From: Arthrobacter sp. UM1
Lineage (GTDB): Bacteria > Actinomycetota > Actinomycetes > Actinomycetales > Micrococcaceae
Reading direction: 5' to 3'
Length of the DNA: 64,000 bases
Assembly (NCBI RefSeq): GCF_020483305.1
Contig: NZ_JACWAB010000001.1
Location: forward strand, 620,001-684,000
Part shown: positions 43,793-51,849 of the stretch, piece after piece
How the letters are laid out: the number at the start of each line of letters is the position of its first letter
Position numbering within the stretch: the first letter of the stretch is position 1
Notes under the pieces: model-generated
What the model saw: the letters and a program-made list of their open reading frames with translations, nothing else
The model's database searches: none
What the model was told of the DNA's origin: nothing
Program-made: the position numbers and the translations under genes

Positions 43793-44363
43793 GCTCAGCG
43801 TCCTCCTTCGGGGTTCCGAGCAGCGCAGCCCCGGGCAATGCGTCGCTGCGCTGGTCCGTCACCACGGGCATGAGAGCGAGATCTCGAACTGCTCGGGCAA
43901 CGAGTCGTTTGTTGCTCTGCGAGAGCATCCTCGGGGGCTGAGCGCGAAAGGCGAGGATCATCCCCAACGCGAAGTTGCGCTCGACGGCGTCATCGCTTTC
44001 ATTCACTCGTCCGAGAGCCCACTGGAGCGATTCGCGGAACTCCTTGTTCACCGCTTCCCGAGACCGGGAGACGTTCGTCCAAGCCTGAACGGCCATGGCT
44101 GCGAACGCGATCATCCCGACAGCCCACGGCGCCAACTCTCTGTGCTCCTTGAGAAAGCGCACAACCCCGGCGACGGCTGCCGGCCCGGAACGTCCGTGTG
44201 CCGTGATGGAACTGATGGCCCACGCCGCCACGACCAGCCCGAGGAAGGCAACGACGGCAAGTGCAGCCCAGCCCGTCCACTCCCCGCGACGATCCGCTCC
44301 TCCGCGGCCCCGGCGCGTCCGGCGGCCCCTCGACGCCTGGTCACAGCTGTCCATAACGGGCAT
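43785..44363 (-). CDS. Hypothetical membrane protein downstream of ssrA
   Basis: About 192 residues. A basic N-terminus (RGRRTRRGRGGADRR) is followed by transmembrane helices at about 28-52 and 76-94, then a cytoplasmic helical domain (about 95-192). It is not recognised. G+C falls to 58-65% in three hand-counted 60-base lines of this gene, below neighbouring core genes. The start is uncertain: ATG at 44363 or 44354; neither has a ribosome-binding site, and TAATGC just upstream of 44354 would suit a leaderless start. 44364-44518 holds nothing recognised. Confidence 0.55.
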   Translation of the reverse strand: MPVMDSCDQASRGRRTRRGRGGADRRGEWTGWAALAVVAFLGLVVAAWAISSITAHGRSGPAAVAGVVRFLKEHRELAPWAVGMIAFAAMAVQAWTNVSRSREAVNKEFRESLQWALGRVNESDDAVERNFALGMILAFRAQPPRMLSQSNKRLVARAVRDLALMPVVTDQRSDALPGAALLGTPKEDAEHE

Positions 44364-44518
44364 TATTTCATTGGCCCGGCAGGGCGGCAAGCGCAGGCAG
44401 CGAAAACGGGTGCGGGAGCCATCCGAGACTGCAGCGCCCCGAGAAGGCCGTCAGCCAGGGCGCAGGCCGCGCGCCCCGCCCTCACGCTAGGGCCGCACGA
44501 ATGCCTGCGACTGGGCAC

Positions 44519-44546
44519 GAAAAAAGGCCCGGGTGTCCGGGCCTTC
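44519..44546 (-). terminator. Terminator of ssrA
   Basis: On the minus strand AAGGCCCGG pairs with CCGGGCCTT over a four-base loop and is followed by a run of Ts, seven bases beyond the tmRNA 3' end. A standard rho-independent terminator. Confidence 0.9.
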
Positions 44547-44552
44547 TTCCAG

Positions 44553-44918
44553 TGGAGATGGGGGGAATCGAACCCCCGTCCGATGTTGTGTTGCCAGGGC
44601 TTCTCCGGGCGCAGTCTGCGTCGGGTTTTCTCGGCCCCAGTCATCATGCAGACAAGTGACTGTCCCGGGCCCAGCCGTCTAAAAGTCCCAGGCGTCCCGA
44701 CGGCGGGGACGCCCAGCAGTGGCTATCTCAACGACGCCAGGATCGGGGGCGATAGCAACCCCCGGCTGACGGACTTGCTCGCTACTTAGGCAGCGAGAGC
44801 GAAGTCAGTGCGCTTGGATTCGGCACTTATTGGTGTGCAGAGAGCGTTGACAAGATGACTCTGCATCCTTGGCCCGCTTCCCCTGCCTCGACAAACACCG
44901 TCGAAACCGATCATCCCC
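44553..44918 (-). ncRNA. ssrA: Transfer-messenger RNA (tmRNA)
   Basis: About 366 nt. The 5' end GGGGATGATCGGTTTCGACG pairs with the 3' CATCTCC to form the tRNA-like acceptor stem; GGTTCGATTCC forms the T-arm. An internal reading frame encodes the degradation tag (44786-44824). CCA is not encoded. tmRNA with SmpB rescues ribosomes stalled on truncated mRNAs. The smpB gene lies upstream on the same strand with one membrane protein gene between. Confidence 0.96.
44786..44824 (-). other. tmRNA tag-peptide reading frame
   Basis: GCC GAA TCC AAG ... GCT GCC TAA encodes AESKRTDFALAA, a tag of the actinobacterial (x)xSKRTDFALAA kind. The Ala-Ala end is the protease recognition signal. The exact resume codon is inferred from tag similarity. 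Confidence 0.9.
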
Positions 44919-44960
44919 ATATTGACTTGCCAAACCCGCTCCCCAGAGGAAGCGGACTAC

Positions 44961-45530
44961 TCAGAATAGCACTCCGGCGCTGACACCGGCAAGAGCGTCC
45001 ACGCCCTCCTCAGGCTGCTGCTCCCCCGCGCTCCCGCCGAACGGGACGCCGAACACGGTGATCGGATCCCGCCCGCCGCTCGCGTACACCGCGACGGCGA
45101 AGGCGAGGCCCACGAAGGCGAGGCCGAGCAGCGCGAGCCCCGTGATAACGGGCCGACGCCGCGGAAAGCCCCAGACGAGGGCGGCGATGTTCCCCGCGAT
45201 GAGCAGCGGCGAGATCCAGACCAGGATCTTGGCGAGCTCCACGAAGTAGACGAAGAACGGCGGGAAGAGGAGCACGATGACGGCGGGCAGCAGCGCCACC
45301 AGGATGAAGACGTCGAGCACCACCGGGATCCACACCCAGAACGGCGGACGCCCGCCGAGCGGCCCGTGGGCCGGATCGTCATCGGCATGGCTGCCGCCGA
45401 AGATCCCGCCGCCGGCCTCCTCGGAGCGCCCGCGGTCCTCCCAGGCAGCGTCGCCGTGGTCTGACTCCGTCTCGTCCCACCAGTCGCCGTCGTGCTCTTC
45501 GCGCTCGTCTCGCTGATTCCAGGGGCTCAT
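44961..45530 (-). CDS. Hypothetical membrane protein in the smpB operon
   Basis: A 189-residue protein. The first 60 residues are soluble, acidic and Trp/His-rich (MSPWNQRDEREEHDGDWW); three or four hydrophobic segments follow at about 66-90, 92-118 and 128-150. No domain is recognised. It overlaps the smpB stop by four bases (ATGA) and ends 42 bases before ssrA, so it is likely translated with SmpB. Its function is unknown. Confidence 0.75.
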   Translation of the reverse strand: MSPWNQRDEREEHDGDWWDETESDHGDAAWEDRGRSEEAGGGIFGGSHADDDPAHGPLGGRPPFWVWIPVVLDVFILVALLPAVIVLLFPPFFVYFVELAKILVWISPLLIAGNIAALVWGFPRRRPVITGLALLGLAFVGLAFAVAVYASGGRDPITVFGVPFGGSAGEQQPEEGVDALAGVSAGVLF

Positions 45531-46003
45531 GCCACGCCCCGGTTCCGCTCGCGCATGGCGCGCAGCGCCTCGCGGTTGTCCTGCTTCTCGCGCAGGGTCT
45601 GGCGCTTGTCCCAGTCCTTCTTGCCCTTGGCCACGGCGATCTCCACCTTGGCGCGACTGCCGCTGAAGTAGATCTGGAGGGGGACGATCGTGTGGCCGCT
45701 CTCCTGCGTCTTCCGCTCGATCTTCGCGAGCTCCTCCCGGTGCAGGAGCAGCTTGCGCCGGCGGCGGGCGCTGTGGTTGGTCCAGGAGCCGTTGAGATAC
45801 TCCGGGATGTAGACGTTCTCCAGGTACAGCTCGCCGTTGTAGAACATGGCGAAGCCGTCGGCGAGGCTCGCCTTGCCCTCGCGCAGGGACTTGACCTCGG
45901 TGCCCATGAGCGAGACGCCGGCCTCGTACGTGTCCAGCACGTGGTAGTCGTGGAACGCCTTCTTGTTGCGGGCAATGACCTTCGGACCGCTCTCCTTGGC
46001 CAT
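45527..46003 (-). CDS. smpB: SsrA-binding protein SmpB
   Basis: A 158-residue protein. The family motifs are ARNKKAFHDYHVLDTYEAGVSL (in pieces, 11-32), GTEVKSLREGKASL (about 34-47), HSARRRRKLLLHREE, VPLQIYFSG and KGKKDWDKRQTL near the C-terminus. It delivers alanyl-tmRNA to stalled ribosomes. It starts 65 bases after prfB; ftsE and ftsX, frequent between these two genes in actinobacteria, are absent. Confidence 0.97.
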   Translation of the reverse strand: MAKESGPKVIARNKKAFHDYHVLDTYEAGVSLMGTEVKSLREGKASLADGFAMFYNGELYLENVYIPEYLNGSWTNHSARRRRKLLLHREELAKIERKTQESGHTIVPLQIYFSGSRAKVEIAVAKGKKDWDKRQTLREKQDNREALRAMRERNRGVA

Positions 46004-46068
46004 GGGGCTCCTCCTCAGCCGCGCCTCAGCGCGCGGCTCATGTGATTGAAAACTCCGAATCGGTCAGT

Positions 46069-47184
46069 CTACGCGTCGCTCGGCTGAGAGCGCCAGCGGA
46101 TGCCCGCGTCGATGAACCCGTCCAGGTCCCCGTCCAGCACGGAGGCGGCGTTGCCCACCTCGTGCTCCGTCCGCAGGTCCTTGACCATCTGGTACGGGTG
46201 CAGGACGTAGGAGCGCATCTGGTCTCCCCAGCTCGCCTTGATGTCTCCCGCGAGCGCCTTCTTCTCCTTGTCCTCCTGCTCCTTCTTGAGCAGCAGCAGG
46301 CGGGACTGCATGACGCGCAGGGCCGCGGCGCGGTTCTGGATCTGCGACTTCTCGTTCTGCATGGACACCACGATCCCGGTGGGGATGTGGGTCATGCGCA
46401 CCGCCGAGTCCGTGGTGTTGACGGACTGGCCGCCCGGCCCGGAGGAGCGGAAGACGTCGATCTTCAGCTCGGACTCCGGGATCTCGATGGTGTCCGTGGT
46501 CTCGATGAGCGGGATGACCTCGACGGCGGCGAAGCTCGTCTGGCGGCGTCCCTGGTTGTCGAAGGGCGAGATGCGCACGAGGCGGTGCGTGCCGGCCTCC
46601 ACCGAGAGCGTGCCGAAGGCGTACGGCGCCTTGACCTCGAAGGTGGCGGACTTGAGCCCGGCCTCCTCCGCGTAGGAGGTGTCCAGGACCTTGACGTCCC
46701 AGCCGCGGTTGTCCGCCCAGCGCGTGTACATGCGCAGGAGCATCTCGGCGAAGTCCGCGGCGTCCACGCCGCCGGCGCCCGCGCGGATGGTGACGACGGC
46801 GTCCCGCTCGTCGTACTCCCCGCTGAGGAGCGTGACGATCTCGAGGGACTCGAGGGCCTTGCGGATGGCCTTCAGCTCCTTCTGCGCCTCCTGGAGGGAG
46901 TCCTCGTCCTCCTCGTCCTCGCCGAGCTCCACGAGCACCTCGAGGTCGTCGATCCGCTCGGAGAGCTTCGAGACGCGGTCGAGCTGCGCCTGCGCGTGGG
47001 AGAGGCGGGAGGTCACCTCCTGGGCGTTCTCCGTGTCATCCCACAGGTCCGGGGCGGAGGCCTGCTCGGAGAGCTCCGCGATGGTCTTCTTGAGAGCGGG
47101 GACGTCCGTCACGGCCTCGATGGACTCGAGGGTGGCTCGGAGCTCGCGGATCTCTGCAGGGAAGTCGGTGTCAGCCATGGTCAT
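46069..47184 (-). CDS. prfB: Peptide chain release factor 2
   Basis: A 371-residue class I release factor. The stop-codon recognition tripeptide SPF (206-208 in [12 protein letters not shown]) identifies RF2, which reads UGA and [18 protein letters not shown] holds the catalytic GGQ (251-253). No programmed frameshift is needed: the frame is continuous, as usual in actinobacteria. Two close in-frame starts exist (ATG at 47184 and at 47178). It leads the smpB-ssrA segment. Confidence 0.97.
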   Translation of the reverse strand: MTMADTDFPAEIRELRATLESIEAVTDVPALKKTIAELSEQASAPDLWDDTENAQEVTSRLSHAQAQLDRVSKLSERIDDLEVLVELGEDEEDEDSLQEAQKELKAIRKALESLEIVTLLSGEYDERDAVVTIRAGAGGVDAADFAEMLLRMYTRWADNRGWDVKVLDTSYAEEAGLKSATFEVKAPYAFGTLSVEAGTHRLVRISPFDNQGRRQTSFAAVEVIPLIETTDTIEIPESELKIDVFRSSGPGGQSVNTTDSAVRMTHIPTGIVVSMQNEKSQIQNRAAALRVMQSRLLLLKKEQEDKEKKALAGDIKASWGDQMRSYVLHPYQMVKDLRTEHEVGNAASVLDGDLDGFIDAGIRWRSQPSDA

Positions 47185-47251
47185 CCCAGTTTAGAGCGTC
47201 GGGCCAAATCCCCCGTTGCGAGCGGTGCGGAGCGGGGCGCAGACTGGGCGC

Positions 47252-48322
47252 ATGAGCTCCCCGATCCCGCTGCCCGCACTGGCCAGGCCCCTCGTCTGCG
47301 CGCCGATGGCAGGCGGCCCCTCGACCCCGGAGCTCGCCGCCGCCGTGGACCGCGCCGGAGGCCTCGGCTTCCTCGCCGCCGGCTACCTCTCTCCCGAGGC
47401 CCTGCGCGAGCAGATCGAGCGAGCCCGCTCCCTCGGGGCCCGGCGGCTCGGCGTCAACCTCTTCCTCCCCCAGCCGGGGCCGAACAGCCGCGCCGAGCTC
47501 GAGGCGTACCGGAAGCGACTGGCGCCGGAGTACGCGGAGCTCGGCGCCGAGCCCCCGGAGGGCTTCCGCTTCGACGACGACGCCCTCGAGGCGAAGGCCG
47601 CCGTCCTCGAAGAGCTCCGCCCGGACGCGGTCTCGACGACGTTCGGCCTGCCCTCCCCCGAGCTCGTCTCGCGATTGCGAGCCGCGGGCATCGCCGTGCT
47701 GGCCACGGTGACGAGCCCTGATGAGATCGGGCGGGCGCTGGCGGGCGACGCGGACGGCGTCGTCGTCCAGGGAGCTGAGGCGGGCGGCCACCGCGGGGCG
47801 TTCGACCCGTACGCCGAGCCCGAGGAGCACTCGACTCCGGACCTGGTGCGGGCGGCGGCGGGGCACCCGGCCCGGCGCGGCCGGCCCGTCATCGCGGCCG
47901 GCGGGATCTCGTCCCCCGAGGACCTGCGCGCGGCCCTCGACGCCGGGGCGCTCGCCGGGCAGGCCGGCACCGCGTTCCTCCTCGCCGAGGAGGCCGGGAC
48001 CAAGCCGCTGTACCGCGAGGCGCTCCTCCGGCTCGGCGAGCGGCCCACCGCCGTCACCCGCGCGTTCAGCGGCCGAGCGGCGAGGAGCGTCGAGAACGCG
48101 ATGACCCGGAAGCACAGCGCCGAGGCGCCGTCCGCCTACCCGGAGGTCCACTACCTCACCGCTCCGCTCCGCGCCGCCGCGGCGGCCGCGGGCGACGCCG
48201 AGCACCTCAACCTCTGGGCGGGCGAGCGCTTCGCCGAGGTCGTCGCGGGGCTCGGCCTCGCCGGCGAGCGGGCCGCCCGTCCGGCCTCGGAGATCGCCGC
48301 CTGGCTCGCCCCGGCGGGGTGA
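47252..48322 (+). CDS. Nitronate monooxygenase (2-nitropropane dioxygenase-like)
   Basis: A 356-residue TIM-barrel flavoprotein. VCAPMAGGPSTPELAAAV (about 14-31), GVNLFLP, VVVQGAEAGGHRGAF (the catalytic-type His in AGGH) and the FMN-phosphate segment PVIAAGGISSPEDLRAAL followed by GTAFLLAEEA are typical. It probably oxidises nitronates such as propionate-3-nitronate or another small substrate. The ATG is six bases after CAGACT (47240-47245) and has no ribosome-binding site, so a leaderless mRNA is likely. Confidence 0.88.
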   Translation: MSSPIPLPALARPLVCAPMAGGPSTPELAAAVDRAGGLGFLAAGYLSPEALREQIERARSLGARRLGVNLFLPQPGPNSRAELEAYRKRLAPEYAELGAEPPEGFRFDDDALEAKAAVLEELRPDAVSTTFGLPSPELVSRLRAAGIAVLATVTSPDEIGRALAGDADGVVVQGAEAGGHRGAFDPYAEPEEHSTPDLVRAAAGHPARRGRPVIAAGGISSPEDLRAALDAGALAGQAGTAFLLAEEAGTKPLYREALLRLGERPTAVTRAFSGRAARSVENAMTRKHSAEAPSAYPEVHYLTAPLRAAAAAAGDAEHLNLWAGERFAEVVAGLGLAGERAARPASEIAAWLAPAG

Positions 48323-48399
48323 GCGTTCGACGGCGCGAGGCGACGGCCGCCTAGAATGGTGGGCGCACTGACCGCGCCGGACGACTTCGAGGCACCACT

Positions 48400-49434
48400 G
48401 TGGACATCCAGAACCATTTCTACGGCCATTCCGCCGCCTACGCCGCCTTCGCGGGCCTGAAGGCCCCCCGGCACATCGGCGGGCTCGTCCAGCACGGCTG
48501 GACTCCGGTCTCCCCCGTCCGCAGCCACTTCGCGGACCTCGCCGAGTCCGCGCCGGCCGGCAACCTCTTCGTCTGGTCCCACGAGGCCCGCGGCTGGAGC
48601 GAGTCCGAGTCCCGCGCGGAGACGGGCTTCTCCTCCACCGCGATCGGCTCGCCGTTCCTGTACCTCTACGACATCGTCCGAGAGAAGGGCGGGCTCCCGG
48701 AGAAGACGCTGCCCGCCGTCGTCATCCCCTTCCACGGCACCCGCCTCGTGGAGGTCGAGGGCGACCAGCGGGCGTACGCGCGCGAGGTCTATGAGAAGGA
48801 GGGCCCCGCTGTGGTCTGCCTGCATGTGGACGACATGCAGCGCGAGGACATCGTGGACGCCTGGACCTCCGCGGGCCACCGCATCACGACGGCGGGCGAG
48901 CGCCGGGACCCCGCGTTCCTCTCGCGGATCCTGTGGCTCGTCGCGAGCGCCGAGCGCGTCGTCTCCAACCGCCTCGCCACCGCGCTCGTCTACGCCGCGG
49001 CCGTGGGCACCCGCACGGAGGTCTACGGGCCCCACTTCCAGATCAAGGGCATCTCCGAGACCTCGAGCGAGGCCTTCCTCAAGAAAGTCTGGCCCGAGTT
49101 CTACGATCCTTCGCTCGCGCAGTCGGAGCTGACGGCCCTCGCGGACGCGGAGCTCGGCCGCTCCTCCATGCGCTCCCCGGTGGAGCTGCGGCAGATCCTC
49201 GGCTGGCAGTCCCCCTCGCTCAAGCCGGCGTTCGACTACTGGGCGGGCGCCCCGATCGAGAAGGCCCTCAACGTCCTCGGCGTGCGCAAGCGCGAGGTCG
49301 GCCCCGTGGTCAACGAGGTCAAGCTCAGCCCCTTCGACTTCCTCAAGCACCCGCTCGAGCACCTCCCCGACCCGCTGCCGCGCACGGTCTCGACGACGGC
49401 CGTCCGCCCCGACATCGCCGAGCCCGCCTCCTAG
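48400..49434 (+). CDS. Unrecognised protein of the nonulosonate locus; possible GT-B glycosyltransferase
   Basis: A 344-residue soluble protein starting at GTG (GAGG ten bases upstream; TAGAAT promoter box at 48352-48357). No family is recognised with confidence. The C-terminal half has VVSNRLATALVYAAAVGTRTEVYG (in pieces, about 186-209), resembling the nucleotide-sugar-binding part of GT-B enzymes such as polysialyl- or glycerophosphotransferases, and the N-terminal half has VSPVRSHFADL and VWSHEARGWSESE. It is followed three bases later by a flippase-like gene and then pseI, so a transferase that uses the CMP-nonulosonate is a reasonable guess, not a demonstrated function. Confidence 0.6.
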   Translation: MDIQNHFYGHSAAYAAFAGLKAPRHIGGLVQHGWTPVSPVRSHFADLAESAPAGNLFVWSHEARGWSESESRAETGFSSTAIGSPFLYLYDIVREKGGLPEKTLPAVVIPFHGTRLVEVEGDQRAYAREVYEKEGPAVVCLHVDDMQREDIVDAWTSAGHRITTAGERRDPAFLSRILWLVASAERVVSNRLATALVYAAAVGTRTEVYGPHFQIKGISETSSEAFLKKVWPEFYDPSLAQSELTALADAELGRSSMRSPVELRQILGWQSPSLKPAFDYWAGAPIEKALNVLGVRKREVGPVVNEVKLSPFDFLKHPLEHLPDPLPRTVSTTAVRPDIAEPAS

Positions 49435-49437
49435 ACC

Positions 49438-50727
49438 GTGGTCTCCACGCGCAGAGACTCGCTCCTCTACCTCATCGGAGCGGCCGTCCAGGGCCTCGCG
49501 GCCGTGGTGGTCCAGCCGTTCTCCATCCGCCTCTTCGGCGGCGTCCGCTCGGAGGGGTGGGAGACGACGGCGTTCGCCGTCGCCGTCATGCAGGTGGGCA
49601 TCGTGGTGCTCTCCGCAGGACTCCCCCTCGCGATCACCCGCGCCTGGCTGGAGCCCGACGGCGGGCCGCTCAAGGCCCGGGCGATCAACGGATTCAACGG
49701 CCTGTTCGCCCTCGTCCTCGCCGTGCTCGGCTGCCTCGGCGCGTGGATCGCCGGGGTGGATCCGGCGCTCGTGTGCGCCGTGTGGTCCATGGGCGGCCTC
49801 GCCGTGGTGCTCGCCGCCCAGGCTCAGCTGCGCTCCCAGGGCCGCCCCCTCACGTTCGTAGCCCTCGCCGGCGGCTCCTCGCTCGGGGCCCATCTCCTCG
49901 GACTCGTCTCGATCGTCCTCTTCCACCCCACGGCGGGGCACTTCATGGGCGGCTTCGCCCTCGCCTCCACCCTGACGGCGCTGGCCGCCCTCCTCGTCAC
50001 GAGGCCCACGTGGCCGTCCAGGGCCCGGGAGGCGGTGAAGACGGCCGTCGTCGCCGGCCTTCCGCTCCTGCCGCACTCGCTCGCGATGATCCTCCTCTCC
50101 CAGGGAGACGCGATGCTGCTGCGGGCCGTGGCGCCCCCGGGAGACACGGGCGTGTACCTCGCGGCGGCCGTCTTCGCCCTGGGCCCGGTGGCCGTCCTCG
50201 CGGGCCTCAACAACGCGTGGTCTCCGGCGATCATGAAGGCGGCCCACCACTCCGCCGAGCAGTTCCGCGGCACCGTGGCGGCCACGATGAAGAACGCCGT
50301 GCTCGTGGCCACGGGCGTCTCGGTGCTGGGCTCGCTCGGAGCCTGGCTCGGCGTGCTCGTCATCGCGGGCGGGAACCACGAGACCACGCGGATCGCCGCC
50401 GTCCTGCCGATCGTGGGCATCGGCTACGCGCTCTACCTCGTGGCGATGTCGGTGCTCTTCGCCCGCCTCGCCACGAAGTCCTTCGCGTGGCTCACGCTCG
50501 GCGTCGTCCTCGTCTCCGGCCTCGCCGCCTGGTGGCCGGCCGCGCACGGCGCGCTCGTCGCGGTGGCGGCCGTCAAGGCCGGCGCCTTCGCCCTGCTCGG
50601 CCTCGGCTACGCCGCCGTGGCCCGGGCCCGCACTCCCCTGCCGCTCGGCCGGTGGGCCCTCGGGCTCGCCCTCGCCGCCGCCGTTGCGGCCCTCACACTC
50701 GCCGTGCTCTCCCTGCTCGGCGCGTAG
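49438..50727 (+). CDS. Wzx/MurJ-like polysaccharide flippase
   Basis: A 429-residue polytopic protein with about 12-14 helices, resembling O-antigen/teichoic-acid flippases of the MOP superfamily (begins STRRDSLLYLIGAAVQGLAAVVVQPFSIRLFG). GLPLLPHSLAMILLSQGDAMLL near the middle is typical of Wzx proteins. It would turn lipid-linked oligosaccharides across the membrane. The GTG start follows the preceding TAG stop by three bases and has no separate ribosome-binding site, so it is coupled. Its own TAG stop forms part of a TAGACT box (50725-50730) that may be the pseI promoter. Confidence 0.8.
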   Translation: MVSTRRDSLLYLIGAAVQGLAAVVVQPFSIRLFGGVRSEGWETTAFAVAVMQVGIVVLSAGLPLAITRAWLEPDGGPLKARAINGFNGLFALVLAVLGCLGAWIAGVDPALVCAVWSMGGLAVVLAAQAQLRSQGRPLTFVALAGGSSLGAHLLGLVSIVLFHPTAGHFMGGFALASTLTALAALLVTRPTWPSRAREAVKTAVVAGLPLLPHSLAMILLSQGDAMLLRAVAPPGDTGVYLAAAVFALGPVAVLAGLNNAWSPAIMKAAHHSAEQFRGTVAATMKNAVLVATGVSVLGSLGAWLGVLVIAGGNHETTRIAAVLPIVGIGYALYLVAMSVLFARLATKSFAWLTLGVVLVSGLAAWWPAAHGALVAVAAVKAGAFALLGLGYAAVARARTPLPLGRWALGLALAAAVAALTLAVLSLLGA

Positions 50728-50762
50728 ACTCGGACCCGACTCGAACCACCTGAGGAGTATTC

Positions 50763-51818
50763 GTGACCCAGAGGACGTACACCGCCGGCCAGGCCCGGAT
50801 CGGAACCGACGCCGAGCCGTTCATCATCGCCGAGGTCTCCGGCAACCACAACGGGGACCTCCAGCGCGCGCTGGACATCATCGACATGGTCGCCGAGCAG
50901 GGCGCCCAGGCCGTCAAGTTCCAGACCTACACGGCCGACACCATCACGATCGACTCGAAGAAGCCGGCCTTCATGATCTCCGAGGGCCACGAGCTCTGGG
51001 GCGGCCAGAACCTCTACCAGCTCTACACGGAGGCGCACACCCCCTGGGACTGGCACGAGGCGATGTTCGAGCGGGCCCGCTCCAAGGGGCTCATCCCCTT
51101 CTCGAGCCCGTTCGACGCGACCGCCGTGGACCTCCTCGAGAGCCTCGACGCGGACCTGTACAAGATCGCCTCGCTCGAGATCGGCGACCTGCCGCTCCTG
51201 CGCCGCGTCGCGCAGACCGGCAAGCCCGTCATCCTCTCCAACGGCGCCGCCTCGATCACGGACATCGACCGCGCGGTGCAGACGATCCGCGCCGAGGGCA
51301 ACGACCAGATCGTGGTCCTCGCCTGCACGTCCTCGTACCCGGCCTCCCCCGCGGAGTCCAACCTGCGCACCATCCCGGTCATGCGGGACGCGTTCGACGT
51401 CCAGGTGGGCCTCTCCGACCACACGATGGGCATCGGCGCTGCGGTCGCCGCCGTCGCCCTCGGCGCCACCGTCATCGAGAAGCACGTGACGCTCTCCCGC
51501 GCCGACGGCGGCGTGGACTCGGACTTCTCGCTCGAGCCGCACGAGCTCAAGTCGCTCGTGGACGAGTCCAAGGTGGCCTGGCAGGCCCTCGGCTCGCCGC
51601 ACCTCACGGTCACGGCCGGCGAGGGCGAGTCCCAGCGCCTGCGCCGCTCGCTGTGGGTGACCGAGGACGTCAAGAAGGGCGAGAAGGCGACGCCGGAGAA
51701 CGTCCGCTCCATCCGCCCCGCGGGCGGCCTGACCCCCGGCTACACCGAGGTGGTCATGGGCCGCGAGTTCACCCAGGACGCCGAGGCCGGCACGCCGGTC
51801 ACCTGGGAGATCATCTGA
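50763..51818 (+). CDS. pseI: Pseudaminic acid synthase (NeuB/PseI family)
   Basis: A 351-residue enzyme: a NeuB-type TIM barrel (residues 1-about 270; PFIIAEVSGNHNGDLQRALDII, AVKFQTYTADT, KIASLEIGDLPLL, GLSDHTMGIGAAVAAVALGATVIEKH in pieces) and a C-terminal SAF/antifreeze-like domain (about 290-351). It condenses 2,4-diacetamido-2,4,6-trideoxy-L-altrose with phosphoenolpyruvate to give pseudaminic acid. The PseI rather than NeuB or LegI assignment relies on the accompanying PseB, PseC and PseG genes. The GTG start has GAGGAG at good spacing. It converges on the other pse genes with a 31-base gap between stops. Confidence 0.92.
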   Translation: MTQRTYTAGQARIGTDAEPFIIAEVSGNHNGDLQRALDIIDMVAEQGAQAVKFQTYTADTITIDSKKPAFMISEGHELWGGQNLYQLYTEAHTPWDWHEAMFERARSKGLIPFSSPFDATAVDLLESLDADLYKIASLEIGDLPLLRRVAQTGKPVILSNGAASITDIDRAVQTIRAEGNDQIVVLACTSSYPASPAESNLRTIPVMRDAFDVQVGLSDHTMGIGAAVAAVALGATVIEKHVTLSRADGGVDSDFSLEPHELKSLVDESKVAWQALGSPHLTVTAGEGESQRLRRSLWVTEDVKKGEKATPENVRSIRPAGGLTPGYTEVVMGREFTQDAEAGTPVTWEII

Positions 51819-51849
51819 CGCTCTGACGAGCGCCGGGCCCGGAGCGGGC

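Noticed and set aside
43528-44552. Prophage or integrative element at ssrA with flanking attachment repeats
   Set aside because: No integrase gene and no second copy of the ssrA 3' end (TGGAGATGGGGGGAATCG on plus) was found nearby; only a small accessory unit is claimed.
46069-47184. Programmed +1 frameshift in prfB
   Set aside because: The coding frame is continuous through the N-terminal region and no internal TGA with a slippery site is present.
50763-51818. Sialic (Neu5Ac) or legionaminic acid synthase instead of PseI
   Set aside because: NeuB-family synthases are hard to separate by eye, but the inverting PseB dehydratase, PseC transaminase and PseG hydrolase point to the L-altro (pseudaminic) route; no UDP-GlcNAc 2-epimerase/NeuC is present.
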